Below the pieces are notes generated by a model. It made no database searches. It saw only the letters and a program-made list of their open reading frames with translations, and was not told the origin of the DNA. The translations under genes and the position numbers were made by a program. A stretch of DNA of 64,000 nt from an uncultured Oscillibacter sp. (GTDB lineage Bacteria > Bacillota > Clostridia > Oscillospirales > Oscillospiraceae): contig CANAWG010000006.1 of assembly GCA_947365245.1 (NCBI GenBank), positions 1-64,000 on the forward strand, read 5' to 3'. Positions 17,069-25,715 of the stretch are shown piece by piece. Position 1 is the stretch's first letter. Every line of letters starts with the position of its first letter.

Positions 17069-17734
17069 TTGGCAGATTTTGCGATGACGCTCCTTGTGCC
17101 GGCCTTGATGGCCTACTCTGTCACCGGACAGATGGTTCATGAGTGGATGGGTGTCGGGATGCTTGTGCTGTTTCTCCTCCACCACGGACTGAACGCAGCG
17201 TGGCTGCGCTCTTTGACCAAGGGCCGCTATACACCGCTGAGAACACTTCAAACCGCATTGGTATTTCTCCTGTTTGTCAGCATGGCGTCGCAGATTGTCA
17301 GCGGCTTTGCTATGTCTCGCTGTGCCCTGCCATTCTTGAACATTCCTATTTCCACATCCACCGCCCGCCTTTTGCATTTAGCCTGCGGGTATTGGAGTTT
17401 TCTTCTCATGGGACTCCACCTGGGTCTGCATTGGAGCGCGTTTCTTGGCTTAGGCAGAAAATTGAGAGGGGGCCAGCCCCTCCCCTCAGCGGGACGCTGG
17501 TGCCTGAGAATACTGGCTGGAGCGGCGGCGACATGGGGTGCAATCTGCTTTATCCGGCAGAATATCGCGGACTATCTGTTTCTGCGGACGGAGTTCGTAT
17601 TTTTTGACTATGAAAAGTTCCCTTTGCTGGCACTGGGAGAGCTGGCCGCAATCATGGCGCTGTGGACACTGGTTGGGCATCGGCTTCAGCGGCTGGCGAT
17701 GCGATACGGAAAGTCATCGCACAGCAAAGACTAA
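17069..17734 (+). CDS. DUF4405 membrane protein (cytochrome b-like)
   Basis: About 221 residues with around five to six hydrophobic segments. Conserved His motifs in the membrane (VTGQMVHEW, LFLLHHGLN, LLHLACGYWSFLLMGLHLGLH) resemble the haem-ligand pairs of b-type cytochromes; haem binding is inferred. The start is unclear. The frame is open back into the flavodoxin gene, and by similarity to the copy at 46567 the protein should begin VKKKQALRHL at a GTA next to the flavodoxin stop; TTG 17069 and ATG 17084 are the usable starts. It could link cytoplasmic reductant to exported flavodoxins. Confidence 0.8.
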   Translation: MADFAMTLLVPALMAYSVTGQMVHEWMGVGMLVLFLLHHGLNAAWLRSLTKGRYTPLRTLQTALVFLLFVSMASQIVSGFAMSRCALPFLNIPISTSTARLLHLACGYWSFLLMGLHLGLHWSAFLGLGRKLRGGQPLPSAGRWCLRILAGAAATWGAICFIRQNIADYLFLRTEFVFFDYEKFPLLALGELAAIMALWTLVGHRLQRLAMRYGKSSHSKD

Positions 17735-17965
17735 ACCGCAAGGTCAGTCCTTTTTTGCCGTTTTTCTTTGGAGGTATCAGCGCAAGTAGCGCTCCATAGA
17801 AATCACCAGATTTATACCCGCGAAATCCCCCAATAACTCCTCAAATTCCTCTGCTTCTGCAGCCTTTTTCTCTCATGTCCCTTATGAATCTTTACCCTAT
17901 GACCATATATTTGCCCACAGACGGAAAACGCCGGTCTGCCGGGATGTTCTGGTGGGCCGCGGTTC
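17735..17965. other. Gap with a tiny coding scrap
   Basis: On the minus strand 17777-17874 reads KKAAEAEEFEELLGDFAGIN to a TGA with no start, possibly the tail of a lost mobile-element gene. I see nothing else in this gap. Confidence 0.4.
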
Positions 17966-18535
17966 TCAGCTTGCCCTGTTCTCCACACTCAGCCGCTCCC
18001 TTTCAGCAGCCGCCTCCGCTCTGCCGATGCCCCGGTCGATTTTGGCGGCGGCCTGCCTCTGCATTTTATCAGTGATGTGGGCGTAGATATTCAGAGTTGT
18101 GGCGCTGGAGATGTGACCGATGATAGTAGACAGGGTCTTGACATCCACCCCTTGCTCCAGAGCGTTGGTAGCGAACATATTTCCCAAGCCGTGGAACCGG
18201 ATGCTGGGGAGACCGGCCTGTTTCAGGAGAGTTTTCAGACGGCGATAGACAGAGCCAGGGTCAGCAGGCTGATCTGGTCTCAGCGGGTTGGGCCGCAGCG
18301 TGTCCGCCATACTCGCCAGCCACTGGTCGAGCCACTCGCCCAAGGTCATCCTGCTCTGCTCCGTCAGGTCAGCACTCTGGCAGCTGTCGATTTGCTGACG
18401 GAGCTTTGTGGATCACTCTTTTTGTGTTGGAGCGTAGACATAATTTCCCTTGTGTTCCACTACGATGCGGCCCTCTCAGCGGCCGTCGTCCCGCTTGCGC
18501 ACCATGCCGTCGCCGGACGGCCTGCGCTTTGCCAT
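17966..18535 (-). pseudogene. Tyrosine recombinase (integrase) with AP2-like N-terminus, inactivated
   Basis: ATG 18535 (site GGGAGGTG) opens MAKRRPSGDGMVRKRDDGR, then TGA where Trp is expected, followed by a frameshift at YAPTQKE. Downstream frames give MTLGEWLDQWLASMADTLRP, a deletion of the core including the first catalytic Arg, and the C-terminus VDVKTLSTIIGHISSATTLN with the YAHIT tyrosine segment. The HxxR box reads RFHGLGNMFATNA instead of RFHDLRHxFATNA, so catalytic Arg and His are gone too. It is a remnant of a Tn916-type element and marks the right edge of the redox island. Confidence 0.85.
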
Positions 18536-18811
18536 AATTCACCTCCCTTTCTGATATCGCCGTCGTTTTCATCCATGCACTCCGCCATCAGTCTGACGCC
18601 GAATCGGAAATCAAGGATGAAATTTTTGGCTGCTGTGATGCTGTTGATCTCATGCTGTGACCGAATGAGTTTTGCAAGAGTCTCTTGCCCAGCTTCCCCA
18701 AACTGCTCCAGGAGCTGTTTGGGGAGGCTGGCGACACGATCCGCTGCTTTCTTCATCTCTGAGCCAGGCGTCACCCTCTGTTCGGCAGAGATTTTCCAGA
18801 ATTGTTCTCAT
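18460..18811 (-). pseudogene. Small mobile-element protein remnant (DUF6809-like)
   Basis: ATG 18811 begins MRTILENLCRTEG, then a frame change leads into EMKKAADRVASLPKQLLEQF and a long alpha-helical segment ending MAECMDENDGDIRKGG, continuing open to 18460 over the integrase start. Proteins of this shape accompany integrases in Clostridial elements; the DUF assignment is from memory and uncertain. The frameshift suggests decay with the element. Confidence 0.5.
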
Positions 18812-19014
18812 GTCTACCGCCACCTCTGCAGCACCAAGACATACCACTCTTTTTTCAGGACTTTTATTCCTTGTTCTGCGGCGCAATATTTGCGTATATC
18901 CCCGCCTGGACCCGTCAGTATTGCGGCAGCTGTAAGGTGCGAGGAAAAACAGGCCCCCGCGCCGATTCTCACAGCAGAGCAGGTACGAATCACGTTTAGA
19001 CCACTGCTTGTACT

Positions 19015-19110
19015 TCACCCCGCACCTCCCCGGGTGTGCCGAGACACCCACACCGCGAATCTCTCCTTGGGCACCACCATCCGGCTGCCGATTTTCAGAA
19101 TGCTGCAGAA
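19015..19110 (-). pseudogene. Excisionase-like HTH remnant
   Basis: The frame KIGSRMVVPKERFAVWVSRH, ending at TGA 19015, matches the end of small MerR-like excisionase domains (usual form KIGSRxxIPKxxFxxWL). Its N-terminal half is missing; immediately upstream is a terminator hairpin. It belongs with the integrase remnant. Confidence 0.6.
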
Positions 19111-19144
19111 AAATCACCCGCCAGAGCTGGGCCTGGCGGGTGAT
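19108..19144 (-). terminator. Minus-strand terminator at the edge of the element remnant
   Basis: ATCACCCGCCAG pairs with CTGGCGGGTGAT over an eight-base loop and is followed on the minus strand by TTTTCTG. No intact gene reads into it now; its own gene was probably lost. Confidence 0.7.
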
Positions 19145-19331
19145 CGCATTGGAAGATTTGAGGGGTATCTGATGATGGGGCCGTACTTCTTTGTTTAGGA
19201 GAAGCGGAAACGGAGTCTTCAAAACCAGACCGCTTGACGAGAACTTCAGCACGAAACAAAAAACTTTTCTTTTTTCCGCAGCGATGATACCCTGTCATAC
19301 GAATATATCAACAGGGAAAGGCGGTGAGGCC

Positions 19332-19868
19332 ATGGAGCAGGAGAACAAATGGATACGGGACATCCAGCGCGGCGGCTCCCGTCAGGCGGCGGAACGGCTG
19401 GTGGAGCGGTACTACGACGAGATCTACGTCTTTGCCTGCCGCCAGACCGGTCAGAAAGAGGACGCCATGGACCTGACCCAGAGCATCTTCCTCGCGGTAC
19501 TCCGGGCGCTCCCCTCCTACGACCCGAGGAAAGCCGCTTTCCGCACCTGGCTCTACCGCATCGCCGCCAACAAGGTTATCGACGCCCACCGCCGGTTCCG
19601 CCCCGCTGTCACGCCCCTGGAGGAGACGGAACTGCCCATTCAGGAGGACTTTGTCTCTCAAATCCATGACCGGGAGCTGCTGGGGCGGATTGAGGGCTAC
19701 GTGTCCGGCCTGGACCCGGCGGTTCAGTCTGTCTTTCGCCTGCGGCTCTATGGGGAGCGGAGCTTCGGGGAGATCGCCGCCGCCCTGGGCCAGTCGGAGG
19801 CGGCGGTGAAGAGCCAATACTACCGCCTGTTGGGGCGGATCAGAGAGGAGTTTGATCCCGATGGATGA
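19332..19868 (+). CDS. ECF-type RNA polymerase sigma factor
   Basis: 178 residues. Region 2 (RYYDEIYVFACRQTGQKEDA, RTWLYRIAANKVIDAHRR, about 25-90) and region 4 (SFGEIAAALGQSEAAVKSQY, about 145-165) are both present, without the regions of primary sigma factors. Start ATG 19332 after AAAGGCGGTGAGG; the ORF track begins 141 bases too early. It overlaps the next gene by eight bases and heads a five-gene operon with an ABC exporter. No classical anti-sigma domain is seen, though the next protein could serve. Confidence 0.92.
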   Translation: MEQENKWIRDIQRGGSRQAAERLVERYYDEIYVFACRQTGQKEDAMDLTQSIFLAVLRALPSYDPRKAAFRTWLYRIAANKVIDAHRRFRPAVTPLEETELPIQEDFVSQIHDRELLGRIEGYVSGLDPAVQSVFRLRLYGERSFGEIAAALGQSEAAVKSQYYRLLGRIREEFDPDG

Positions 19869-20577
19869 AAAAATTCCCATGCCCACAGGCGAGGAGCGGC
19901 AAGGGGCCATCCGGCGCATTGTGGAACTGAGTGAGGCGGAGCAGCATCTCCGGCGGCGGCGGGTCCCCCTTTCCGTGGTGTTTTTCGGGGTGGAGGACTG
20001 CCTGTTCCTCCCTGTGCTGGCGGCGCTGCTGTGTCTGATTCCAGGGGCGGCTGCGACCCGGTTTTCCCCTGCGGTCCCGCTGCTGTTTCTGTTCTCCCCC
20101 GCCCTGTACGCCGCCCTCCATCTGCTGACCACATGGAAGGACAAAATGAGCGGCATGGCGGAGTGGCGGCGGAGCTGCAAGCTGTCGGCATGGACCATTC
20201 TGGCCCTGCGGATGCTGGTGTTTGGGGGACTGGCGGCGGCCCTGTGCGTCCCCGCCAATATCCTGCTGTGGCTGACCTCCGGACGGGTCTGGTCTCTGCC
20301 CTGGATGCTGGGGCTGTCCTTCTCCAGCCTGTTCCTCTACGCCGCCCTGACCCTGTTCTGTCTGAGGCTTCGCCGGGGGATGGTGCTGCCCCCCGCCGTG
20401 TGGGGTGCTGTTGGACTGCTCCTGGTTGTCTGGGAGGGGAGTTCCCGGTTACTGCTCCAAATCCCGGTGCTGGTCCTCTTTTCCCTAGCGGCGGCCGGAC
20501 TGGCCTGCTGTCTCCATATTTTGGGGCGGATGCTCCGCTATCCCAACCGGGGAGGTCGTTTTTATGCTTACAGTTGA
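19861..20577 (+). CDS. Membrane protein, possible anti-sigma or ABC accessory protein
   Basis: 238 residues: a charged cytoplasmic N-terminus of about 40 residues (GEERQGAIRRIVELSEAEQH) followed by six hydrophobic segments. I do not recognise a family. Its start overlaps the sigma factor stop and its end overlaps the ATPase start, so translation is coupled to both. A cytoplasmic N-terminus joined to membrane spans, right after an ECF sigma gene, is the arrangement of many anti-sigma factors, but no zinc motif is present. Confidence 0.75.
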   Translation: MDEKIPMPTGEERQGAIRRIVELSEAEQHLRRRRVPLSVVFFGVEDCLFLPVLAALLCLIPGAAATRFSPAVPLLFLFSPALYAALHLLTTWKDKMSGMAEWRRSCKLSAWTILALRMLVFGGLAAALCVPANILLWLTSGRVWSLPWMLGLSFSSLFLYAALTLFCLRLRRGMVLPPAVWGAVGLLLVVWEGSSRLLLQIPVLVLFSLAAAGLACCLHILGRMLRYPNRGGRFYAYS

Positions 20578-21415
20578 ACACGTCACCAAGCGCTACGGCA
20601 GTTTCACCGCCCTGGAGGACGTCTCTCTGCAATTCACCCCTGGGGTCTACGGCCTGCTGGCCCCCAACGGGGCTGGAAAGACCACCCTCATCAAAATGCT
20701 CACCACCCTGCTGTTCCCCACCTCCGGGCAGATTCTGTGGGAGGGGGAGGACATTCACGCCCTGGACGAGAGTTACCGGGGCCTGCTGGGCTACCTGCCC
20801 CAGGAGTTTGGCTACTACCCCGGCTACACGCCCCGGCAGCTTTTGCGCTACGCCGCCGCCCTCCAATGTATCCCACGGCAGGAGGCGGACCGGCGGATCG
20901 GCGAGCTGCTGGAGCTGGTGGGCCTGTCTGACGCGGAGCGCAAGAAAATGCGGCAGCTCTCCGGCGGGATGCGCCAGCGGGTGGGCATCGCCCAGGCCAT
21001 GCTCAACGACCCCAGGCTGCTGATCCTGGACGAGCCCACCGCCGGATTGGACCCCCGGGAGCGGGTGCGGTTCCGCAACCTGATCCACTCCCTGGCGGCG
21101 GACCGGATCGTCATCCTCTCCACCCACATCGTCTCCGACATCGAGACCATCGCCGGGCAGATCGTCATGCTCCGGGACCACAAGCTGTTCTGCTGCGACA
21201 GCCCGGCGGGCATCTGCGGCAAGCTGAGAGGCCGGGTGTTTGAGGTCCCGGCGGGGACGGCTTTGGAGCCGGAGCAATTTCTTCTCAGCGAACGGCAGGG
21301 GGAACAGGGGACAGTCCTGCGTATCTTTTCCGACACTCCGCCCCAGGGGGCCGTCCCGGTGACGCCCGGTCTGGAGGACGCCTTCCTGGCCATCTACCGG
21401 GAGGGGCAGGTATGA
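20564..21415 (+). CDS. ABC transporter ATP-binding protein (ABC-2 exporter type)
   Basis: 283 residues. Walker A is APNGAGKTT (Ala in place of the usual first Gly), Q-loop YLPQEFGYYPG, signature LSGGMRQRVGIAQAM, Walker B LLILDEPTAGLDP and switch His in STHIVSDIE. The C-terminal 70 residues are the accessory domain of this exporter class. It pairs with the two following membrane proteins. Such sigma-ABC operons often protect against lantibiotics or export peptides; the cargo is not evident. Confidence 0.94.
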   Translation: MLTVEHVTKRYGSFTALEDVSLQFTPGVYGLLAPNGAGKTTLIKMLTTLLFPTSGQILWEGEDIHALDESYRGLLGYLPQEFGYYPGYTPRQLLRYAAALQCIPRQEADRRIGELLELVGLSDAERKKMRQLSGGMRQRVGIAQAMLNDPRLLILDEPTAGLDPRERVRFRNLIHSLAADRIVILSTHIVSDIETIAGQIVMLRDHKLFCCDSPAGICGKLRGRVFEVPAGTALEPEQFLLSERQGEQGTVLRIFSDTPPQGAVPVTPGLEDAFLAIYREGQV

Positions 21416-22557
21416 GGCTGCTGAGATACGAGTGGAGCAAGCTGGCCCGCCTGCCCGCCCTGTGGGGATTTCTGGCCCTGTGCCTGGCCTTCAACTGCCT
21501 GCTCATCGGCAGTGGGGACCGCTGGCGGTGGGAGTGGAATGAGGCCGCCGGTATAACTGACGGTTTGGGCCAGCGGGTGGGCCGGGAGTTCCTGGACGGA
21601 CTGGGGCGGCACTCCCGGTCGGACTACCGGGACTATCTGCTGTCCGCCGCGGAGGGTATGACGGACATCTATGCGGACTACGACCTGAAAGCCCTCTCCG
21701 GCTTTTACAACGGCTATGTCAAGGGCTCTCCCGCCGCGGCGGCCCTGATGGAGCGCAAATATGACCGGCTGGCGGAGCGGGTCGCCCATCTGTCCCAGGC
21801 GGGGGCGGCCATGGACTGGTACGGCGGGCCGGTGACCCATTACGTCCACCAGTTTCTCTACGGGACCCTGATGCGGGCCGTCCTCACCGAGGGGGCGGTG
21901 CTGGGGATGCTGTCCATGCTGTTCCTGCTGGGCTACGAAAATCAGCAGCGGACGGCGGCGGGGGTCTACGCCTCCCGCACCGGGAGAAAGCTGTGCCGCC
22001 GTAAAATCCTGGCCGGGGTGAGCTGGGCCCTGGCGGCGTATCTGCTGCTGGCGGCGGTCACGCTGGGAATATTCCTGCTGTTCTGGGACTGGAGGGGCGT
22101 CTGGAGCGGCAGTGTCTCCGGCCAGTTCAACTACGTCATTGATCTCTTTTATCCCCGCCCGTTTTTCACCTGGGCGGACTTCACCGCGGGGGGGTATCTT
22201 GCGGCGGTCGTGGGGCTGGGCGGTCTGCTGACCGTGGTGTTTACCCTGCTGGCGGCCATCTGCGGGACGCTGATGCAAAATGTCTACCTGTCCGCCCTGC
22301 TGCTGGCCCTGCTGCTGTGCGGCGGCACGGCGGTTCAGGCGCTCTGCGCCCAGGCGGGACTGTGGATGGGGTACGCCCTGCTGACCTTCCAGCCCGTCAG
22401 CATCTGGCTGACGGTCAACGGCTGGTTTACCGAATTGGGCTTGAACGCATTCGTCCCCTGGCAGGAGACCATCGGTACAGGGCTGGGACTGGCGGTCTGC
22501 GGCCTGGGGACGGCCTTGGCGCTGAGACGCTTTGGGCGAAAGGACGTGATGACATGA
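21412..22557 (+). CDS. ABC transporter permease subunit
   Basis: 381 residues. An N-terminal anchor, a long extracytoplasmic region (about 40-150) and five further membrane spans resemble ABC-2-type permeases. ATG overlaps the ATPase stop as ATGA. It probably forms the exporter core with the ATPase and the following membrane protein. Confidence 0.88.
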   Translation: MRLLRYEWSKLARLPALWGFLALCLAFNCLLIGSGDRWRWEWNEAAGITDGLGQRVGREFLDGLGRHSRSDYRDYLLSAAEGMTDIYADYDLKALSGFYNGYVKGSPAAAALMERKYDRLAERVAHLSQAGAAMDWYGGPVTHYVHQFLYGTLMRAVLTEGAVLGMLSMLFLLGYENQQRTAAGVYASRTGRKLCRRKILAGVSWALAAYLLLAAVTLGIFLLFWDWRGVWSGSVSGQFNYVIDLFYPRPFFTWADFTAGGYLAAVVGLGGLLTVVFTLLAAICGTLMQNVYLSALLLALLLCGGTAVQALCAQAGLWMGYALLTFQPVSIWLTVNGWFTELGLNAFVPWQETIGTGLGLAVCGLGTALALRRFGRKDVMT

Positions 22558-23714
22558 GCCTCTTTTGGCAGGAAATCAAAAAAATCTGGCGCCCCGGCCT
22601 GATGACGGGTATCATTCTGCTGGGGCTGGTCTATTACTACATGTTCCCCAGCTTCTATATTGAGCACTTTTCCAACGGCCCCTCAGCACAAGTCGAGTTT
22701 GATTTATCAGTGGAATGGGTGGCGCGGTACGGCCCCACCCTGGAGCCGGAGGAGCGGGCGGAGCTGGACAGCCGGCTGGCGGAGGAGCTCGCCAAATTCA
22801 ACCGGCAGCTGCAGGAGTTCCCCGGGGCCGCGGCAGAGGGGATCACAGACTATGAGAGTTTTCGTGCCGCCTCCCAACAGAACAAGGGGGATGCCCGCTT
22901 GATGTGGGATATCCGGGAGGGGACCAACTGCTATACGATTGAAAATATCCGGCGGATGATGGAACGGTGTGACCTCCAGAGGGACTATCTCGGACAACCG
23001 GAGTTCTTCCAGTATTACACACCAAAGGAGCGGGCGCAGATGCTTGCGGTGGAAAGCTGGCCCAAGAGCCTCCTGTCCAGCTCCGTTATGGATTCCACCA
23101 ACAGCTATATTAAATATCTGGCCCAGTGGACAGCCATCAGCGTGATTTTGCTCCTGTCCCCCACCCTGGTGCGGGACCGGCTGCGGCGGATGCGGCCCAT
23201 CCAGTGGTCCAGCCGGCGGGGGCGGCGGGTGCTGCACACCCAGCTGGCGGCGGGGCTGGTCTCCGCACTGCTGCTGAGTGTGGTGAATGTGACGGCCTAC
23301 GCCGTCCCGTTTCTGGCACAGGGCCCCCTTGCACTGAAAGGCTGTCCTCTGGGCAACTCCGTCTGGGGCGGCGGAACGCCCTGGTTCAACTGGACCTATG
23401 GGCAGTATCTGGGCATTTTGGCCGGGATGGTGCTGGCGCTGGGGATCGGCGCCGGCGCTGTGACCCTGTTCCTGTCCCGGTTCAGCGAGAGCTATGTGTC
23501 CATGCTGCTCAAGGCGTTCCCGCTGTTTGTGGCCATGGGCGGATTTTTCGCCACATGGGTGATGAGTTATGCGTTCTTCTTCCGCCCCGCCTGGGATTAC
23601 GCGGATTTCTTCGTAACAAAGGGAGCGGAGGCGGTCTGTATCGCGGTGCTGCTGCTTGCGGGCGCGGCGCTGACGGGGTGGAGCTGTCTACGACAGAGAA
23701 AGCTGGAGTGCTGA
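22554..23714 (+). CDS. ABC transporter permease subunit
   Basis: 386 residues, starting at ATG 22554, which overlaps the previous stop by four bases; the ORF track extends it falsely to 22317. One N-terminal span is followed by a large outside domain (about 35-185, rich in Glu/Arg) and five C-terminal spans, the same layout as the preceding permease, so the two are likely distant paralogs. It is the last gene of the sigma-factor operon and converges with MerR. Confidence 0.87.
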   Translation: MSLFWQEIKKIWRPGLMTGIILLGLVYYYMFPSFYIEHFSNGPSAQVEFDLSVEWVARYGPTLEPEERAELDSRLAEELAKFNRQLQEFPGAAAEGITDYESFRAASQQNKGDARLMWDIREGTNCYTIENIRRMMERCDLQRDYLGQPEFFQYYTPKERAQMLAVESWPKSLLSSSVMDSTNSYIKYLAQWTAISVILLLSPTLVRDRLRRMRPIQWSSRRGRRVLHTQLAAGLVSALLLSVVNVTAYAVPFLAQGPLALKGCPLGNSVWGGGTPWFNWTYGQYLGILAGMVLALGIGAGAVTLFLSRFSESYVSMLLKAFPLFVAMGGFFATWVMSYAFFFRPAWDYADFFVTKGAEAVCIAVLLLAGAALTGWSCLRQRKLEC

Positions 23715-23751
23715 GCGGCGCTGGCTGTGCCGGTGAAGCATGAATCAGCAT

Positions 23752-24585
23752 TTATTCTGCTAACCGCACCGAGATCATCGACACCGCGTTTTTCTCCACC
23801 GAGTTGAGGATAAACCCGGCCAGGTCGCAGGCGTAAAAATCTCCTGTGGTTTTCAATCCCTCTTCCAGGATGTGATGTTGAAGAGCGGCATAACCTGCGG
23901 AAATGTCCCAGCGGCCACGGCAGCAAAGGTATAGATAATTCCCGGCGGGCTTCTCCAGGTAATAGGGGAAGTCCGCCTTTTCTTTTATTCTGGTATAGAG
24001 ATGGCTAATGGCCCCTGGCCCGCCCTGCTCCCCTGGCTGGTGGATGGCCCCCAGCTGAAAGTCTGTCTGTATCCTGTACCGCCCGCACAGCGCCTGACAC
24101 CGTTCCAGTACGGCAATCAGCATTTCCTCCTCGCTGGCAGCTGGGGTCATCAGGCCCTCCAGTTCCTCCACTGGGAGGGCCAGCAGATGCTCCGCGTCAA
24201 ACCACGCGGTCTGGGGCGCCATGTCGGAAGCCGGCCCAAATTCCAGATTGTGCAGAGCACTGGACAGTACAAAGTCCATACGCTCCAGTTTCTGCCGTTC
24301 CGCCTCCAGACGGCCCCGCTGCTCCCGCAGCAGCGTCAGCGTCTGAGCAGTATCCTGTTCACACAGGCAGCGGCGGATCTCCTCCAGGGGCGTCCCCGTC
24401 TGGCGGAAGATGGAGATGGCGTAAAAATCGTAGAATTGTTCCACATCGTAGTAGAAATATCCGTTGTCCCCCTGGCGGGCCGGGGAGAGGAGGCCAATGT
24501 CCTTGTAGTGCCGCAGCGTCTCTTTCGTTGTACCACACAGAGCAGCGAAAGCCCCGGAGGTCAGCCGGCTTTTTTGACGTTCCAT
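23752..24585 (-). CDS. MerR-family regulator with effector domain
   Basis: 277 residues from ATG 24585 (site GGGAGGAAA). The HTH (FAALCGTTKETLRHYKDIGL, then SPARQGDNGYFYYDVEQ) and dimerisation coiled coil (about 80-120) are followed by a C-terminal GyrI-like domain of about 150 residues, as in BmrR-type multidrug sensors. It is divergent from a choloylglycine-hydrolase-like gene whose promoter has the 19-base spacer that MerR proteins act on. Confidence 0.92.
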   Translation of the reverse strand: MERQKSRLTSGAFAALCGTTKETLRHYKDIGLLSPARQGDNGYFYYDVEQFYDFYAISIFRQTGTPLEEIRRCLCEQDTAQTLTLLREQRGRLEAERQKLERMDFVLSSALHNLEFGPASDMAPQTAWFDAEHLLALPVEELEGLMTPAASEEEMLIAVLERCQALCGRYRIQTDFQLGAIHQPGEQGGPGAISHLYTRIKEKADFPYYLEKPAGNYLYLCCRGRWDISAGYAALQHHILEEGLKTTGDFYACDLAGFILNSVEKNAVSMISVRLAE

Positions 24586-24615
24586 AAAAATTTCCTCCCA
24601 AAACGAAAACGCCTC

Positions 24616-24646
24616 TTGACTGCGTGGCAGCCACACGGTTTATGAT
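24616..24646 (+). promoter_or_regulatory. MerR-type promoter with operator in a 19-base spacer
   Basis: TTGACT (24616-24621) and TATGAT (24641-24646) are separated by exactly 19 bases, the long spacer typical of MerR-activated promoters. The spacer contains the perfect inverted repeat GTGGC-A-GCCAC. It points to the hydrolase-MATE operon. Confidence 0.85.
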
Positions 24647-24710
24647 ACCCTCTGTCAGAAATAAATGCAAGTCCACAGGACAACACTAGAGAAAACAGGA
24701 GGTTTTTTAT

Positions 24711-25709
24711 ATGGATTTTGGATGCAGCAGCTTTTCCTGGGAGACAAAAGACTGCCTTCACCTTTTGGGCCGGACCTACGATCAATTTGGGGACTTAGCC
24801 GCCAACCGGGTAATCAGCGTTCCCCGGGGGTATCCCTGTTCCCCGGCGCTTCACGGGGAGGGGGCCGTCCCCGGCGAGTATGGCTTTACCGGCATGGCGG
24901 TGCTGGGCTTCGGGGAGCCCATCCTGGTGGACGGGGTGAACTCCGCCGGCCTGACGGGGGCGCTGCTCCACTACCCGGGGTACGCGGTCTATCGGGACGG
25001 GCCGGAGAAAGGGACCAGGGCGGTCCACCCCGGCCGCCTGCTGGCCTGGCTGCTGGGCCGGTGCGCTGGAGTGGAGGAGGCGGTGGAGGAGCTGTCCCGC
25101 CTCACCCTGGTGGACGAGCCCATCCAGGGCAAGCCCCTGGCCGCCCACTATATCCTCAGCGGCCAAAAGGGCGAGGCCGTCATTATCGAGCCGGACGAAA
25201 CCGGTCTGTCTATTCACCGGAACACCATCGGCGTGCTGACCAACAGCCCCGACTATCTGTGGCACAGAACGAATCTGCGCAACTTCGTGGGGGTCACCAA
25301 TCTGCCCAAGGCGCCTCAGACCATCGCCGGTCACGAGCTTCGGGAGTTTGGCGAGCGGCTGGGAGGCGGCTCCGGCCTGCCGGGGGACTACTCCTCCCCC
25401 TCCCGCTTTGTGCGGCTGGCCTTTATGAAGGAGTTCGCCGTTCCGGGAAAAGATGAACTGGAGGGGGTCTCCCGCATGTTCCGGGTCTTCGCCCCGGTGG
25501 ATATCCCCGAGGGGCTGGCCAAGGCCGACCCCAATTACGACGTGTATGAGCAGACTCTCTGCACCAGCGTCATGTGCGCCGAGAGCGGCGTCTACTACTT
25601 CGCTCCCGCCTGGAACCGGCGCGTCTCCGCCGTCCGGCTTCCGGCGCAGGGAAATGAGATACAGTATTTCGACCTGGGGGACTGCCAGGACATCGACTGG
25701 AGGAATTAA
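24711..25709 (+). CDS. Choloylglycine hydrolase-family (linear amide C-N) hydrolase
   Basis: 332 residues of the Ntn-hydrolase fold: bile-salt hydrolase, penicillin V acylase and relatives. Visible family landmarks are CSSF, LGRTYD, LTNSPDYLWHRTNL and SRFVR. The candidate nucleophile is Cys5 (MDFGC), not Cys2, so either a four-residue propeptide must be removed or the start differs; no in-frame start codon lies closer. AGGAGG precedes ATG 24711 by eight bases. It is followed within seven bases by a MATE exporter and preceded by a MerR promoter, suggesting response to an amide-containing compound such as a conjugated bile acid. Confidence 0.87.
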   Translation: MDFGCSSFSWETKDCLHLLGRTYDQFGDLAANRVISVPRGYPCSPALHGEGAVPGEYGFTGMAVLGFGEPILVDGVNSAGLTGALLHYPGYAVYRDGPEKGTRAVHPGRLLAWLLGRCAGVEEAVEELSRLTLVDEPIQGKPLAAHYILSGQKGEAVIIEPDETGLSIHRNTIGVLTNSPDYLWHRTNLRNFVGVTNLPKAPQTIAGHELREFGERLGGGSGLPGDYSSPSRFVRLAFMKEFAVPGKDELEGVSRMFRVFAPVDIPEGLAKADPNYDVYEQTLCTSVMCAESGVYYFAPAWNRRVSAVRLPAQGNEIQYFDLGDCQDIDWRN

Positions 25710-25715
25710 AACGCC

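Noticed and set aside
22317-22553. Upstream extension of the third ABC gene
   Set aside because: It overlaps the preceding permease; ATG 22554 gives the four-base overlap used elsewhere in this operon.
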